Positions 1 to 9,284 of a DNA stretch of 64,000 nt are shown piece after piece. The notes below the pieces were generated by a model, which did not search any database, was not told the origin of the DNA, and was given only the letters and a program-made list of their open reading frames with translations. The stretch lies in assembly GCF_040207125.1 (NCBI RefSeq), contig NZ_CP157940.1:744001-808000 (forward strand), written 5' to 3'. Position numbers and translations under genes: made by a program. Each line of letters opens with the position of its first letter. The stretch's first letter is position 1. Source of the stretch: Lacrimispora sp. BS-2. GTDB taxonomy: Bacteria > Bacillota > Clostridia > Lachnospirales > Lachnospiraceae.

Positions 1-860
1 GATAAGTCTTTTAACTGAATGGATTTTTCACGGCAGCTTTTTATGTATTTGTCAAGCTGTTCTTCCGAATGGTAGCTTTTTGAATCCAGTATTTCCAGGT
101 AGCCGATCAGGGAGGTAAGAGGCGTTCGTATGTCATGGGATATGGAAGTAATCAGCTCACTGTTTGCTTCCCAGGCTTCCTTTTCACTTTTATACCTTGT
201 AATAATGGAATTTCTCATGTTATCCGCGTTTCTTGCCAGAAGGGAAATCTCATCATTTCCTTTATAATAAATCGGCTGCTCCAGATCCCCTTTTTCAATC
301 AGGGACACCTCTTTTGACAGAAGCATGATCCTGGCGATGATCTGATGGTTATAGATGATCAGGATCACAAACAGAAATAGGAAAAACACTCCCCATGAAA
401 CATAGAATACCAGGTTATACCATTTTATTTCCGAAGAATCGATGATGGATACGGAATAGATGCCGTCGCTGAATGTGATATCCCGGGTGGCCTCCCAGAT
501 GTTTTCCTCAATGGAGCCGGCAGGCTCATAGGATGTATAGGCATCATTCCAGAAGCCGGATTCGTAGATGATCTCATCGCCGTTAAAAATAGTTAAGTAA
601 ACATATTTATGGTTCTTCACCCATTTGGAAATGGAACTTACGTTTTTCACGGATATCTGGTATTTATTGATGTAATGTTCAAAAGAGTTTTGATAATTGG
701 TCAGCCGTTTCCATGCGGCATCTTCATTCATATGGTTTCTGGATACCAGATAATCACCAAAGGCCTGGGCAGCAAAGTACATCCCAAAGCTGATGATTGC
801 TCCCAAGATCAATACAAATATTTGTTTATACCTTAAAGATGAGATCCATTTATGCTTCAT
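1..860 (-). CDS. Sensor histidine kinase, VanS-like (partial, C-terminus off window)
   Basis: Membrane sensor kinase partner of the adjacent OmpR-type regulator. Read on the minus strand, the frame starts MKHKWISSLRYKQ and stays open to base 1. There is an N-terminal membrane segment (about residues 12-34), an extracellular sensor loop of roughly 110 residues, a second membrane segment (about 150-170), a HAMP-like linker, and the phospho-acceptor H-box SHDIRTPLTSL with His at about residue 242. The ATP-binding domain lies beyond the window. The ATG overlaps the last codons of the regulator gene by 11 bases, so the two are translationally coupled. The stimulus cannot be told from the sequence; VanS-like kinases often sense envelope stress or antibiotics. 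Confidence 0.9.
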   Translation of the reverse strand, partial: MKHKWISSLRYKQIFVLILGAIISFGMYFAAQAFGDYLVSRNHMNEDAAWKRLTNYQNSFEHYINKYQISVKNVSSISKWVKNHKYVYLTIFNGDEIIYESGFWNDAYTSYEPAGSIEENIWEATRDITFSDGIYSVSIIDSSEIKWYNLVFYVSWGVFFLFLFVILIIYNHQIIARIMLLSKEVSLIEKGDLEQPIYYKGNDEISLLARNADNMRNSIITRYKSEKEAWEANSELITSISHDIRTPLTSLIGYLEILDSKSYHSEEQLDKYIKSCREKSIQLKDL

Positions 861-1563
861 CGATCTGATAGCCCTTTCCCCAAACGGTTCGTATGATGGC
901 AGGATTATTAAAATCCAGTTCCAGTTTTTTCCTCAGCTTTAAAATATGTACCATGACTGTATTGGTGGAGGAAGGGAGGAATTTATCGTTCCATACGCCC
1001 TCATAGATTGCCTGTGCATCTTTGGCTTTTCCCCTGTTCCTGACCAGATACATCAAAACCTGGAACTCTGTGTCCGTAAGATCAATTTTTTGATTTTCCC
1101 GGTAAACAAAATGGCCTGCTGTGTCGATCAGAATATCCTGCAGACGGATTTCCGAAATGCCGGAGAGGGGTGTTCCTTTCCCTTTATAGACAACATATCT
1201 TCTTAAAAGAGACCGGACCTTCATGAGCAGCTCTGCCTGTGAAAATGGTTTTACAAGATAATCATCGCCCCCGTTTTCATAGGCCGCTGTTTTATCACTT
1301 TCCTTTGATTTTGCGGTTAAAAACAACACAGGAGCAGAGGATATCCGACGGATCTGGGTACAGGCATCGATCCCTGATAAACCGGGCATCATGATGTCTA
1401 AAATAATAAGATCAATATCAGGATTGCCTGTGACGGCTGCGACCGCATCATTTCCATTTGCTGCTGACCATACGGAATAGCCATTGTTTTCCAGCTGAAT
1501 GCGAAGGACCTCCCGGATGTCTGCATCGTCATCCACTACCAATATCTGCTGTGATGTATTCAT
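850..1563 (-). CDS. OmpR/PhoB-family response regulator (VanR-like)
   Basis: Two-domain transcription regulator of 237 residues. The receiver domain occupies residues 5-120, with the acidic pocket DDD near residues 11-13, phospho-acceptor Asp56 in LDIMMPG, and Lys in the VKPF motif. The C-terminal winged helix is about residues 140-235 and ends in the usual VWGKGYQI. A good GGAGG lies 8 bases before the ATG. It is first in a two-gene minus-strand operon with the kinase that overlaps its 3' end. Family knowledge points to phosphorylation-dependent DNA binding; targets are unknown. Confidence 0.93.
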   Translation of the reverse strand: MNTSQQILVVDDDADIREVLRIQLENNGYSVWSAANGNDAVAAVTGNPDIDLIILDIMMPGLSGIDACTQIRRISSAPVLFLTAKSKESDKTAAYENGGDDYLVKPFSQAELLMKVRSLLRRYVVYKGKGTPLSGISEIRLQDILIDTAGHFVYRENQKIDLTDTEFQVLMYLVRNRGKAKDAQAIYEGVWNDKFLPSSTNTVMVHILKLRKKLELDFNNPAIIRTVWGKGYQIDEA

Positions 1564-1676
1564 GGATCTGCAGCCTCCTTTTTTATTATTTTAATAAGAA
1601 AAATTATATCATTTATGGATAGAATAACAATGAAATTCAGGGGAATTAAGAATTATTAAGAAATGGTCCGAGAGTT

Positions 1677-1708
1677 AAAAAAAGACCGGTCAGGAAGAAC
1701 CGGTCTTT
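1677..1708 (-). terminator. Rho-independent terminator of the DUF1801 gene
   Basis: Perfect 10-bp stem, AAAGACCGGT paired with ACCGGTCTTT, with an 8-base loop. On the minus strand a run of U follows directly. The stop codon of the DUF1801 gene lies inside the loop side of the hairpin. Confidence 0.85.
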
Positions 1709-2328
1709 GTACTTTTTTTAGGGGAATAAGCCATGCCCATATAGGCATCACCGGAACGCAGTTCATCAAGCATCTGGTCGATCCGCTTCCTGCGGGTTTC
1801 CGGACGTCTGGCTCTTGTGATCCAGCTGATATAATCATTTCTCTGATAAGGAGGACGGGCATCATAAGCCTCAGTTAAATTTTCCTTATGAAGCTCCGCC
1901 ATTACATCATCGGGCATGGGATAGCGGGGCCGCAATGTTTTTTCCTTTGTTTTTCCCGCTTTTTTCTCTTTTAAAAGAGCTGCCTGTTCGGCTGTCCGAA
2001 ATCGGACCATTCTTTCTATGAGTGTAAGGGGAAGGGGCTTGTCATAGGGAAACTGAACCGTGCCCTTTGAGTAACGGTATTCCTTCAGCTCTTCCTGAAA
2101 GGCAATGATAGCGGATGGTGCCGGATGAAATCCAATATGCTTTTTTTCTGCGGAGAAATGTACCAGATTTCCGTGATAGACAAATGTGGCCATTCCCCAG
2201 CTGATTTTTTCCGCAGCTTCCGGTGCGGCCTCTTTTATGGTCTGGTACAGCTTTCCCAGAATGGGCTGTATTTCCGGGCGTTGGCCGGCGATGTATTCAT
2301 CAATGGTGGCCGGGAGTTTCTGTTCCAT
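1690..2328 (-). CDS. DUF1801 / YdeI-type protein
   Basis: 212-residue cytosolic protein. The N-terminal half (about residues 5-115) matches the DUF1801 fold (YdhG-like), with the typical 'EKISWGMATF' and 'IGFHPAP' stretches. The C-terminal part (about 125-195) is basic and resembles the YdeI/OmpD-associated extension. The family has no settled biochemical function; some members have been linked to stress or iron metabolism. A GGAGG sits 6-7 bases before the ATG. It is monocistronic, with its own terminator overlapping the stop. Confidence 0.82.
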   Translation of the reverse strand: MEQKLPATIDEYIAGQRPEIQPILGKLYQTIKEAAPEAAEKISWGMATFVYHGNLVHFSAEKKHIGFHPAPSAIIAFQEELKEYRYSKGTVQFPYDKPLPLTLIERMVRFRTAEQAALLKEKKAGKTKEKTLRPRYPMPDDVMAELHKENLTEAYDARPPYQRNDYISWITRARRPETRRKRIDQMLDELRSGDAYMGMAYSPKKSTKTGSS

Positions 2329-2557
2329 ATTCTGCCTCCTTCTGTGGTTTGTCTTATTTTACCACAAAAAATCCGTTTTAAAATAAATAATAAAATTCTT
2401 TCTCCCCTTTTTAATTCCTGTAGAAATAATATCATAGTTTCAATTATTTTGCTTTAAACCAGCACTGGCCATGGGGAAATACCATAGAATATGGAAAGAA
2501 TCCTAATAGGAGATTGTAAAATTATCATGATTATGGATTTAACGCCTCTGATTTATC

Positions 2558-2794
2558 TTGATATGGTATAAGCCGTATAAATATCCTCTGGTATTTGAGA
2601 AGGCCGATTTGATTTTATTGAATAAATGTGATCTTTTGCCATATATTGATTTTGACGAGGACTTTTCTATGAAGAGAGTCCGGGCTTTGAATCAAAAGGC
2701 TCCGGTGATTAAGGTATCCGGAAAGACAGATGAAGGTTACGAAAAGGCAGTGAAATGGATCGTGGAAAAAGCAAGGTCATTACAAAAAAAATAA
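2558..2794 (+). pseudogene. hypB: 5'-truncated hypB (hydrogenase Ni-insertion GTPase) remnant
   Basis: The reading frame encodes only the last third of a HypB-like GTPase: 'KYPLVFEKADLILLNKCDLL' is the segment carrying the NKxD guanine-specificity motif, followed by 'PVIKVSGKTDEGYE', the SAK-like loop. The P-loop, switch regions and metal-binding N-terminus are absent. The bases upstream of about 2560 do not encode them in any frame I can read. The only start available is TTG at 2558, with no convincing ribosome site. Family members are about 200-220 residues; this leaves about 75. It sits immediately before and overlaps hypF, so it marks the place of a once complete hypB. Confidence 0.8.
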
Positions 2795-5127
2795 AGGTTT
2801 ACGGCATTGTACAAGGGGTTGGATTCCGGCCTCTTGTTTATCGTGCAGCCATGCAATATGGGATAAAAGGAACCGTTCGCAATGTGGGCGGCTGCGTTGA
2901 GATTGTGGTACAGTCTGAAAGAAAGATTCTTGACCGGTTTCTCTCTGACCTTAAGGAAAACAAAAGGGGCGGCTATGAAATCATAAAGATGGAAGCCGAA
3001 GAACTTCCTTACATGGAGCTTGAAGATTTTGTCATTGTAAAGAGCGGGTCCAGTGGGGAAATATCAGTGATTCCGCCTGATCTGCCGGTCTGTCCGGAAT
3101 GCTTGAGAGAGCTTTCCCATGCATCGGACAGAAGATACCGGAATCCCTTTACAAGCTGCATGTCCTGCGGTCCCAGATATACCATGATCGAGGATCTTCC
3201 TTATGACAGAAACCGTACCTCAATGAAGGATTTTTCCATGTGCGGCGCTTGCCGGGAAGAATATACCTCGCCTGAAAGCAGGCGTTTTCACGCCCAGACC
3301 ATATCATGCAATGACTGTGGTCCTTATCTGATCTATCAGGATAAGGAAGATGGCCCTGGTGAACTGCTGGAAAAAGAAGCATTTGAAAAGACGGTAAAGG
3401 TGCTGTCACAGGGAGGGATTGTTGCGGTTAAGGGTATCGGAGGCTATCATCTGGTTTGTTCCCCTTTTCTGGAAGATACCGTAAACAGGCTTCGTAAATT
3501 AAAGGGCAGGGAGGAAAAGCCTTTTGCGGTCATGTTTCCGGAGATTTCGGAGATAAGAAAGTACTGTCTGGTCTCAGAGGAAGAAACAACATTGCTGGAA
3601 TCAAAAGCAAGGCCAATCGTGCTGCTGTCCGTGAAACAGGATTCTATGGCACCTTCTACGGGAAACGGGAGTATTTATTGCGGCGCTTTTCTGCCTTATA
3701 CTCCCCTTCAATATATGCTGACTGAAAAACAGGGTCCTCTTATCATGACAAGTGCCAATATTTCCGGACAACCTATCATTCGGGAGGATGGACACATGCT
3801 GTCCCTCTCATCGCCTTATTTAAACGGGGTGCTATATAATAAAAGAAGGATCGTCCGTTCCGTAGATGATTCGGTTGCCAGGATTATACAGGGTAAAACC
3901 CAGATGATCCGAAGAAGCAGGGGCTATGTCCCTTATCCTGTTTTCCTTTCTAAGGAAGAGAGAAAAGGAGAGGAAGGGAGAGACTGGACAAACACCGGAA
4001 TCTTTGCGGCAGGAGGAGATTTAAAGGCCGCGTTCTGCCTCTGCCAAAAGGAACGTGCAGTGGTATCCCAGTATTTCGGGGACCTGGAAGAAGCCGCGGT
4101 TATAGAGGAATTTCAAAGATCCTTTAAAGATCTTACCAGGCTGTTTCAAATGGCTCCAGGGCTGGCGGTCTGTGATCTTCATCCCAACTACCATTCCGCG
4201 CGTTTTGCAGAAGCGTTAGGGCTCCCTGTCCTTAAGGTACAGCACCACCATGCTCATATTGCGTCGGTCCTGGCGGAGCACGATCTAAAGGGACCTGTGA
4301 TTGGAGCAGCCTTTGACGGGACCGGTTATGGCACAGACGGGAACATATGGGGCGGAGAATTTCTTGTCTGTGAAGAAAGTGATTTCATACGGGCAGCCCA
4401 TGTAAGCATGTTTCCCGTTCTGGGAGGAGACGGGTCTATGAGGGATGCCAGGAAAACAGCGTCCTGCTATTTGCTTTTTGCAGGTCTTGAAGCTTACGTT
4501 CAGGATGAAAGAATGGGTGTGATAAAAGCCGCCCTGCAGCATAATGTCAACACAGTCCTGACCTCCAGCATGGGGCGTCTGTTCGATGCGGCAGCGTCCG
4601 TTTTAAACATTAGGCATGAGAACCATTATGAAGGGGAATGCGCCGTATTGCTGGAAAAAGAGGCAGTGCTTGCAGAAAGAAATGTAGTAAAGCCGGCTGA
4701 TCTGTGTTTCGGCATAAAGGAAAAGGAGGATATCCTGGAATTAGATCCCCGGCCGGTCTTTGAGGCTCTTTGCAGCATGAGAAATAAAGCGGAGACAGGT
4801 TCCCTGGCACTTGGCTTTCATCTCGCCCTGGCACAAGCGGCCGCAGCGATCTGCGAAAGGCTGGGGAGCAAATACTTAAGCAATGCCGTGGCCTTAAGCG
4901 GCGGCGTATTTCAGAATGCCCTGCTGACAGGGCATACGGTCAGGCTTTTAAGGGAAAAAGGATTTAATGTCTATTTGAATCAGGCTGTTCCCCCAAATGA
5001 TGGAGGCGTGAGCCTGGGCCAGGCTTACCTGGGAAATAAATATTTAAAATCCGGTATTATGGATTTGGAAAGGACAGGATGCCATGTGTGTTGCAGTACC
5101 GGGAAAAATAATTCAGATAAAAGGTGA
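2755..5127 (+). CDS. hypF: HypF, carbamoyltransferase for NiFe-hydrogenase cyanide ligands
   Basis: HypF turns carbamoyl phosphate and ATP into a carbamoyl group on the C-terminal Cys of HypE, the first step in making the CN ligands of NiFe hydrogenase. At 790 residues it has all the domains in order: acylphosphatase (about 8-95, VQGVGFRP), two zinc fingers (about 113-190, CPEC, SCMSC, CGAC and CNDC pairs), a YrdC-like domain (about 205-390) and a Kae1-like domain (about 410-770) with HHHAHI near residue 497. The 3' end runs 44 bases into hypC in another frame, giving a nonconserved tail. The 5' end overlaps the hypB remnant by 40 bases. Confidence 0.95.
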   Translation: MDRGKSKVITKKIKVYGIVQGVGFRPLVYRAAMQYGIKGTVRNVGGCVEIVVQSERKILDRFLSDLKENKRGGYEIIKMEAEELPYMELEDFVIVKSGSSGEISVIPPDLPVCPECLRELSHASDRRYRNPFTSCMSCGPRYTMIEDLPYDRNRTSMKDFSMCGACREEYTSPESRRFHAQTISCNDCGPYLIYQDKEDGPGELLEKEAFEKTVKVLSQGGIVAVKGIGGYHLVCSPFLEDTVNRLRKLKGREEKPFAVMFPEISEIRKYCLVSEEETTLLESKARPIVLLSVKQDSMAPSTGNGSIYCGAFLPYTPLQYMLTEKQGPLIMTSANISGQPIIREDGHMLSLSSPYLNGVLYNKRRIVRSVDDSVARIIQGKTQMIRRSRGYVPYPVFLSKEERKGEEGRDWTNTGIFAAGGDLKAAFCLCQKERAVVSQYFGDLEEAAVIEEFQRSFKDLTRLFQMAPGLAVCDLHPNYHSARFAEALGLPVLKVQHHHAHIASVLAEHDLKGPVIGAAFDGTGYGTDGNIWGGEFLVCEESDFIRAAHVSMFPVLGGDGSMRDARKTASCYLLFAGLEAYVQDERMGVIKAALQHNVNTVLTSSMGRLFDAAASVLNIRHENHYEGECAVLLEKEAVLAERNVVKPADLCFGIKEKEDILELDPRPVFEALCSMRNKAETGSLALGFHLALAQAAAAICERLGSKYLSNAVALSGGVFQNALLTGHTVRLLREKGFNVYLNQAVPPNDGGVSLGQAYLGNKYLKSGIMDLERTGCHVCCSTGKNNSDKR

Positions 5128-5299
5128 TTACGCAAGGGTCAACATTATGGACAACATAACCGATGCCAATATAAAGCTGGTGGATGCCAAAATCGGAGAT
5201 TATGTTCTCATACATGCCGGTTGTGTCATTGATGTCTTAAAGGAAGACGTAGCTGAGGAAATTCTCACTATATTTTCCCAGCTTCAGGAGGAGCAGTAG
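5084..5299 (+). CDS. hypC: HypC, hydrogenase maturation chaperone
   Basis: 71-residue small chaperone that works with HypD to carry the Fe(CN)2CO precursor to the hydrogenase large subunit. The family hallmark MCVAVPGKI is at the N-terminus; the Cys after the initiator Met is the essential ligand. The length is typical of HypC/HupF proteins. Its start lies inside the 3' end of hypF (44-base overlap) and hypD begins 3 bases after its stop, so the set is translationally coupled. Confidence 0.95.
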   Translation: MCVAVPGKIIQIKGDYARVNIMDNITDANIKLVDAKIGDYVLIHAGCVIDVLKEDVAEEILTIFSQLQEEQ

Positions 5300-5302
5300 C
5301 AT

Positions 5303-6340
5303 ATGATTGACCAGGTGATCAGAGAACTGAAACATTATGACGGCAGGCCGGTAAAGATCATGGAGGTATGCGGGACCCATACGTCCAGCATCTTTAAAAA
5401 CGGAATCCGTACCATGATCTCCCCTAAGATCCAGCTGATTTCAGGTCCGGGCTGTCCGGTCTGCGTTACCTCTCCCGCCTATATTGATAAGCTGACGGAA
5501 TATTCCTTAAAGGAGAACCATTGTGTGCTCACATTTGGAGATATGATGAAGGTCAAAGGAAGCAGAATGACCCTGACAGAAGCAAGAGCGGCCGGAGGAA
5601 GGGTAAAGATCCTGTATTCTCCCCTTATGGCAGTGGCGGAAGCGGAGCAAAACAGAGAGATCCGGTATATCTTTGCGGCAGTGGGGTTTGAAACCACGGC
5701 TCCTGTTTATTCCCTGCTACTTGAGGAAATCCGGCAGAAGAAGCTTAAAAATCTGAAATTACTTACTTCCTTAAAGACCATTATGCCGGCTCTTTCCTTT
5801 CTCTGTAAAAAAGAGAAGAGTATTGACGGTTTTTTAAGTCCCGGACATGTCAGCGTGATCACCGGAAGCGGAGTATACCGGGAGCTGGCAGCCAGATACC
5901 GGAAGCCTTTTGTTATAGCAGGCTTTGAGGGGGAGCATATTCTGGCCGCCATATACGAGATCATGAACCAGCTAAAGAAGCAGCGTTTTGAAGTGAAGAA
6001 TATGTATGCCAGCGCTGTGACCGAGGAGGGAAACCAGAAGGCGGCCTCCCTTATTAAGGAGTATTTTGAAGCCGGGGATGGCTTTTGGCGGGGAATCGGG
6101 ACCATAGAACAATCCGCTTTAAGGCTTAAGAAAGAATTCAGTGCCTATGATGCCGGGAGCGGGGAAGAAGAGGTTGAGGAGGATATGCCAAGTGGCTGCA
6201 AGTGTACGGATGTGATACTTGGGCGGATCAATCCAACCGATTGCCCGCTGTTTAAGACAGTCTGCACCCCGTTTCACCCAATCGGTCCCTGTATGGTGTC
6301 TCAGGAAGGATCCTGCGGCATCTGGTATCAGAATTCTTGA
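5303..6340 (+). CDS. hypD: HypD, Fe-S scaffold for the Fe(CN)2CO cofactor
   Basis: 345 residues. HypD is the redox-active scaffold on which the Fe(CN)2CO unit is built with HypC and HypE. Conserved motifs are visible: VCGTHT (Cys23), GPGCPVCV (Cys near 51 and 54), the central VGFETTAP, and the C-terminal Cys set for the 4Fe-4S cluster (CKC, DCPLF, CTPFHPIGPC, GSCGIW). AGGAGGAGCAG precedes the ATG. All expected cysteines are present, so this gene looks intact even though hypB upstream is not. Confidence 0.95.
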   Translation: MIDQVIRELKHYDGRPVKIMEVCGTHTSSIFKNGIRTMISPKIQLISGPGCPVCVTSPAYIDKLTEYSLKENHCVLTFGDMMKVKGSRMTLTEARAAGGRVKILYSPLMAVAEAEQNREIRYIFAAVGFETTAPVYSLLLEEIRQKKLKNLKLLTSLKTIMPALSFLCKKEKSIDGFLSPGHVSVITGSGVYRELAARYRKPFVIAGFEGEHILAAIYEIMNQLKKQRFEVKNMYASAVTEEGNQKAASLIKEYFEAGDGFWRGIGTIEQSALRLKKEFSAYDAGSGEEEVEEDMPSGCKCTDVILGRINPTDCPLFKTVCTPFHPIGPCMVSQEGSCGIWYQNS

Positions 6341-6385
6341 TCCTGTATAACTTTGAGTAAGAGCATGACAAGAGGAGGCGCAGCC

Positions 6386-7363
6386 ATGAAAATCGATATG
6401 TCTTACGGCAGCGGAGGAAAGCAGACCGGCAATCTCATCAATGAGGTGTTTTTAAAACATTTTAATAATAAGACCTTAAATAAACTGGAAGATTCCGCAG
6501 TACTGAATATAAAAGGGAAAATTGCCTATACCACGGATTCCTTTGTAGTCACTCCCCTGTTTTTTAAAGGCGGGAATATCGGAAAGCTTGCCGTATGCGG
6601 GACCGTGAACGACCTTTCCGTGATGGGGGCTGTCCCTAAGTTTCTGACTGCAGGCTTTATTATAGAAGAAGGTGCGGAGCTTGAGAGCATCGAACAGATC
6701 GCCGCTTCCATGGCCCTGGCAGCAAAAGAGGCGGCAATAAGGATTGTAGCCGGTGACACAAAAGTGGTGGAAGGAAACGGCGGAATTTATATCAATACCT
6801 CTGGAATCGGAGAAATCCGGAAGGAAGGGATCAGTATCTCAAACTGCAGGCCAAAGGATGCCATCATTCTTTCCGGCAATCTGGGAGAGCATCATGCGGC
6901 CATTCTGTCTCACCGGATGGGAATCGAAAATCAGATCGCAAGTGATTGCGCTCCCCTTTCCTTCATCGTAAAAAACCTTCTTGATGAAAACATCCGGGTC
7001 CATTGTATGAGAGATGTTACCAGGGGAGGACTTGCTACAGTCCTTAATGAAGCAGCGGATCAATCCTCCTGCCGGATGGAGATATGGGAGGAAACTCTTC
7101 CGGTCAGCCCCCAGGTCCGTGGTTTCTGTGATATTCTGGGCCTTGACCCTCTTTACATGGCAAATGAAGGAAAAATGATAGCGGTCGTTCCGGAAAACCA
7201 GGCGCAAAAGGCTTTAGAGGCAGTTTGGAAAAGCAAATACGGGAAAAACGCCAGAATTATCGGAACGGTTCTTGAGGGCAGGGGCGTGACCATGAAAACC
7301 AGGCTGCAGGGAAGCAGAACCATTGATGTATTGTATGGGGAGGGATTGCCCAGGATCTGCTAG
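6386..7363 (+). CDS. hypE: HypE, carbamoyl dehydratase for hydrogenase cyanide ligands
   Basis: HypE accepts the carbamoyl group from HypF on its C-terminal Cys and dehydrates it with ATP to a thiocyanate. The AIR-synthase/PurM-like fold is recognisable: 'YGSGGKQT' near the start, 'DSFVVTPLFF', 'AGDTKVV', 'MRDVTRGGLATVLNE'. The protein ends in PRIC, the family's catalytic C-terminal Cys. I take the ATG at 6386 (325 residues) because AGAGGAGG stands just before it; a longer frame from 6353 lacks a ribosome site. Last gene of hypFCDE. No hydrogenase subunit gene is seen in the window. Confidence 0.95.
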   Translation: MKIDMSYGSGGKQTGNLINEVFLKHFNNKTLNKLEDSAVLNIKGKIAYTTDSFVVTPLFFKGGNIGKLAVCGTVNDLSVMGAVPKFLTAGFIIEEGAELESIEQIAASMALAAKEAAIRIVAGDTKVVEGNGGIYINTSGIGEIRKEGISISNCRPKDAIILSGNLGEHHAAILSHRMGIENQIASDCAPLSFIVKNLLDENIRVHCMRDVTRGGLATVLNEAADQSSCRMEIWEETLPVSPQVRGFCDILGLDPLYMANEGKMIAVVPENQAQKALEAVWKSKYGKNARIIGTVLEGRGVTMKTRLQGSRTIDVLYGEGLPRIC

Positions 7364-7474
7364 GGGAAATTCGTGTTTTTGTATGTAAAAGTAACCAAAA
7401 AGTTGAATGTAAGGTGGCATTTGCAGAATCAGGTCATATATTTATTATAGTTAAGTATGAAAGGAAATGCTGAT

Positions 7475-8044
7475 ATGGCTATTAAAATATTTATTGACCA
7501 AGGACATAATCCCAGCGGATTTTTTAACAGTGGGGCAGAGGCCAATGGTTTAAGTGAGTCAGAAATCAACTTTCAGGTTGGAATTTATCTGCAAAATCTG
7601 TTAAATAGTGACCCAAGGTTTGAGGCACGTGTATCCAGACCGGAACCCGATACCGTATTAGGAACTAATAATGCTACCAGTTTGGCAGCAAGGGTTGCCA
7701 TGGCAAATGAATGGCCGGCCGACTATTTTATCAGCATACATTGTAATCTGAATCCCAATCCGGCAATTCGTGGTACGGAGGTATACATTTATCAATTTTA
7801 CACCCAGGCTCAGTGGCTGGCAGAACAGATCATGGAAGGAGTAAACCAGGTAGCAGGAACCATAAACAACGGAATCAGGGAGAATCCATCCCTGTATGTA
7901 TTAAGAAATGCCAATATGCCGGCCAACCTTGTTGAATTAGCCTACTTAAGCAACTTATCGGATGCTGAGAAGCTGCGGGATGACCAGTATGGATTTGCTT
8001 ATGGCATTTTTTTAGGTATTATGAGATATTTTGGTTTTGCATAA
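7475..8044 (+). CDS. N-acetylmuramoyl-L-alanine amidase (Amidase_3 family)
   Basis: About 189 residues. Zn-dependent amidase of the AmiA/AmiC/CwlB type, which cuts the bond between MurNAc and the stem peptide. Expected metal ligands are in place: His in DQGHNP, Glu in GAEANG, His in SIHCN; the catalytic Glu is probably that in NLVELAYLSN. No signal peptide and no cell-wall-binding repeats, so it is either cytosolic, released by lysis, or exported by a holin-like route; similar stand-alone amidases occur in clostridial spore or phage contexts. ATG at 7475 is preferred (AAAGGA at 9-10 bases) over ATG at 7457. Confidence 0.88.
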   Translation: MAIKIFIDQGHNPSGFFNSGAEANGLSESEINFQVGIYLQNLLNSDPRFEARVSRPEPDTVLGTNNATSLAARVAMANEWPADYFISIHCNLNPNPAIRGTEVYIYQFYTQAQWLAEQIMEGVNQVAGTINNGIRENPSLYVLRNANMPANLVELAYLSNLSDAEKLRDDQYGFAYGIFLGIMRYFGFA

Positions 8045-8168
8045 TTATTTTTAAGCAGGATACAATCATATGCTCCCTTTGTGGTAAATAGGACGAGAAC
8101 TCCATCTATTTGCTGCAAGGAGGGCATTTTTAGCGGGAGTGGTATTCGTGGAAGGGAGAAGCCGGCTC

Positions 8169-9131
8169 TTATCCGCGGTGAGCCATAATAAATTCCCTTT
8201 TTATCATCAGCAGTTTTTTTATCTGCTTTAAAATATAAAACAGAATTGCCCTGACTTCAAATTCCTCCCGGTCAGAAGGCAGCTCATGGCTTTTTAAATC
8301 CTGAAATAACAGGTCTAAATCCCTTAAAAGCCCTTCTGCCGTATTTTCCCTGTGATACCCCTGTTCAATACCCTTAAGAAGCAGTGCCACCTCCTTTGCC
8401 TGTCTTGGCAGGCAGGTGATGCTTTTAATATTTTCATAGATTTCCTGAAGCACCATACTTTGCTGCTGGCGCATCTGTATATAATCCACTTCGTAGGAAT
8501 CCTTTTTCCAAAGTGCATTGTTATAATTATTGAGCGCGCATGTTCTTGCCAGGTCCAGACTTTCCTTAAGCTGTATAAGACAATCAGGGCCATATCCGCT
8601 TTTATCCTCCTCCATCAGCCAAAGAGACATGCGGCATAAGATCCCCTTTATCTGTGAATCCACATCATCTGCCAGTTTCTTAAATACTTTTTCCTTCCTT
8701 CGAAGATGCATATTGACCAGAATCCCAACGGTGGTGCCGATCAGAAACAAAGCGATCTCATTTCCTATGAGAGGAGCAGACATGGATCTCTCGGACAGAA
8801 AATGAGTGATCAATACGGAATCCATGGCAATTGCCTCTCCCCAGTCCGCATACAGGCAAAGCAGGGCAAATAATAGAAGGTACCAGGCAAATGCAAAAAG
8901 AGTAAAGCCCAAAAGCCGGAAGGAGACGGCAGCCAGTATTAACGCGCATAGAAAGGCCAGCGTCCGGTTTCTGGCGCTTTTAATGGTTTCTCTTTTGGTA
9001 TTTTGTATGCTGAGCACTGTGATGATGCCGGCCGTAGCAGAATACTTTAAACCAAGCTCAGCGGCAATGGTAATCGCCAGCACTGCGGCAGCGGCAATTT
9101 TAATACTTTTAATGATTTTTTCTTTATCCAT
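8169..9131 (-). CDS. Aromatic acid exporter family (FUSC/ArAE-like) membrane protein
   Basis: 320 residues. The N-terminal half has about five to six hydrophobic segments (about residues 8-150) with the family stretch 'GLKYSATAGIITVLSIQNT'. The C-terminal half (about 155-320) is a predicted cytosolic helical domain, as in Gram-positive members of the aromatic acid exporter family. Presumed efflux of organic anions; the substrate is unknown. The gene converges with the amidase and diverges from the DUF1456 gene, sharing a 150-base promoter region with it. Confidence 0.8.
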   Translation of the reverse strand: MDKEKIIKSIKIAAAAVLAITIAAELGLKYSATAGIITVLSIQNTKRETIKSARNRTLAFLCALILAAVSFRLLGFTLFAFAWYLLLFALLCLYADWGEAIAMDSVLITHFLSERSMSAPLIGNEIALFLIGTTVGILVNMHLRRKEKVFKKLADDVDSQIKGILCRMSLWLMEEDKSGYGPDCLIQLKESLDLARTCALNNYNNALWKKDSYEVDYIQMRQQQSMVLQEIYENIKSITCLPRQAKEVALLLKGIEQGYHRENTAEGLLRDLDLLFQDLKSHELPSDREEFEVRAILFYILKQIKKLLMIKREFIMAHRG

Positions 9132-9204
9132 GTGTATTACCTCTTAAAAAGCAGTTTATATTTACAGTATACCATATTTTTTTATAAACATCCCATCAGA
9201 AAGA

Positions 9205-9233
9205 TTGCTATTTCCTTCACAAATTAGTATAAT
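9205..9233 (+). promoter_or_regulatory. SigA-type promoter of the DUF1456 gene
   Basis: TTGCTA at 9205-9210 and TATAAT at 9228-9233 with a 17-base spacer, about 50 bases before the GTG start. Confidence 0.65.
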
Positions 9234-9284
9234 TTTTTTATTACAGTTTTCATTTAGAAAATGTATTTCCTAAGGAGGAACAGA

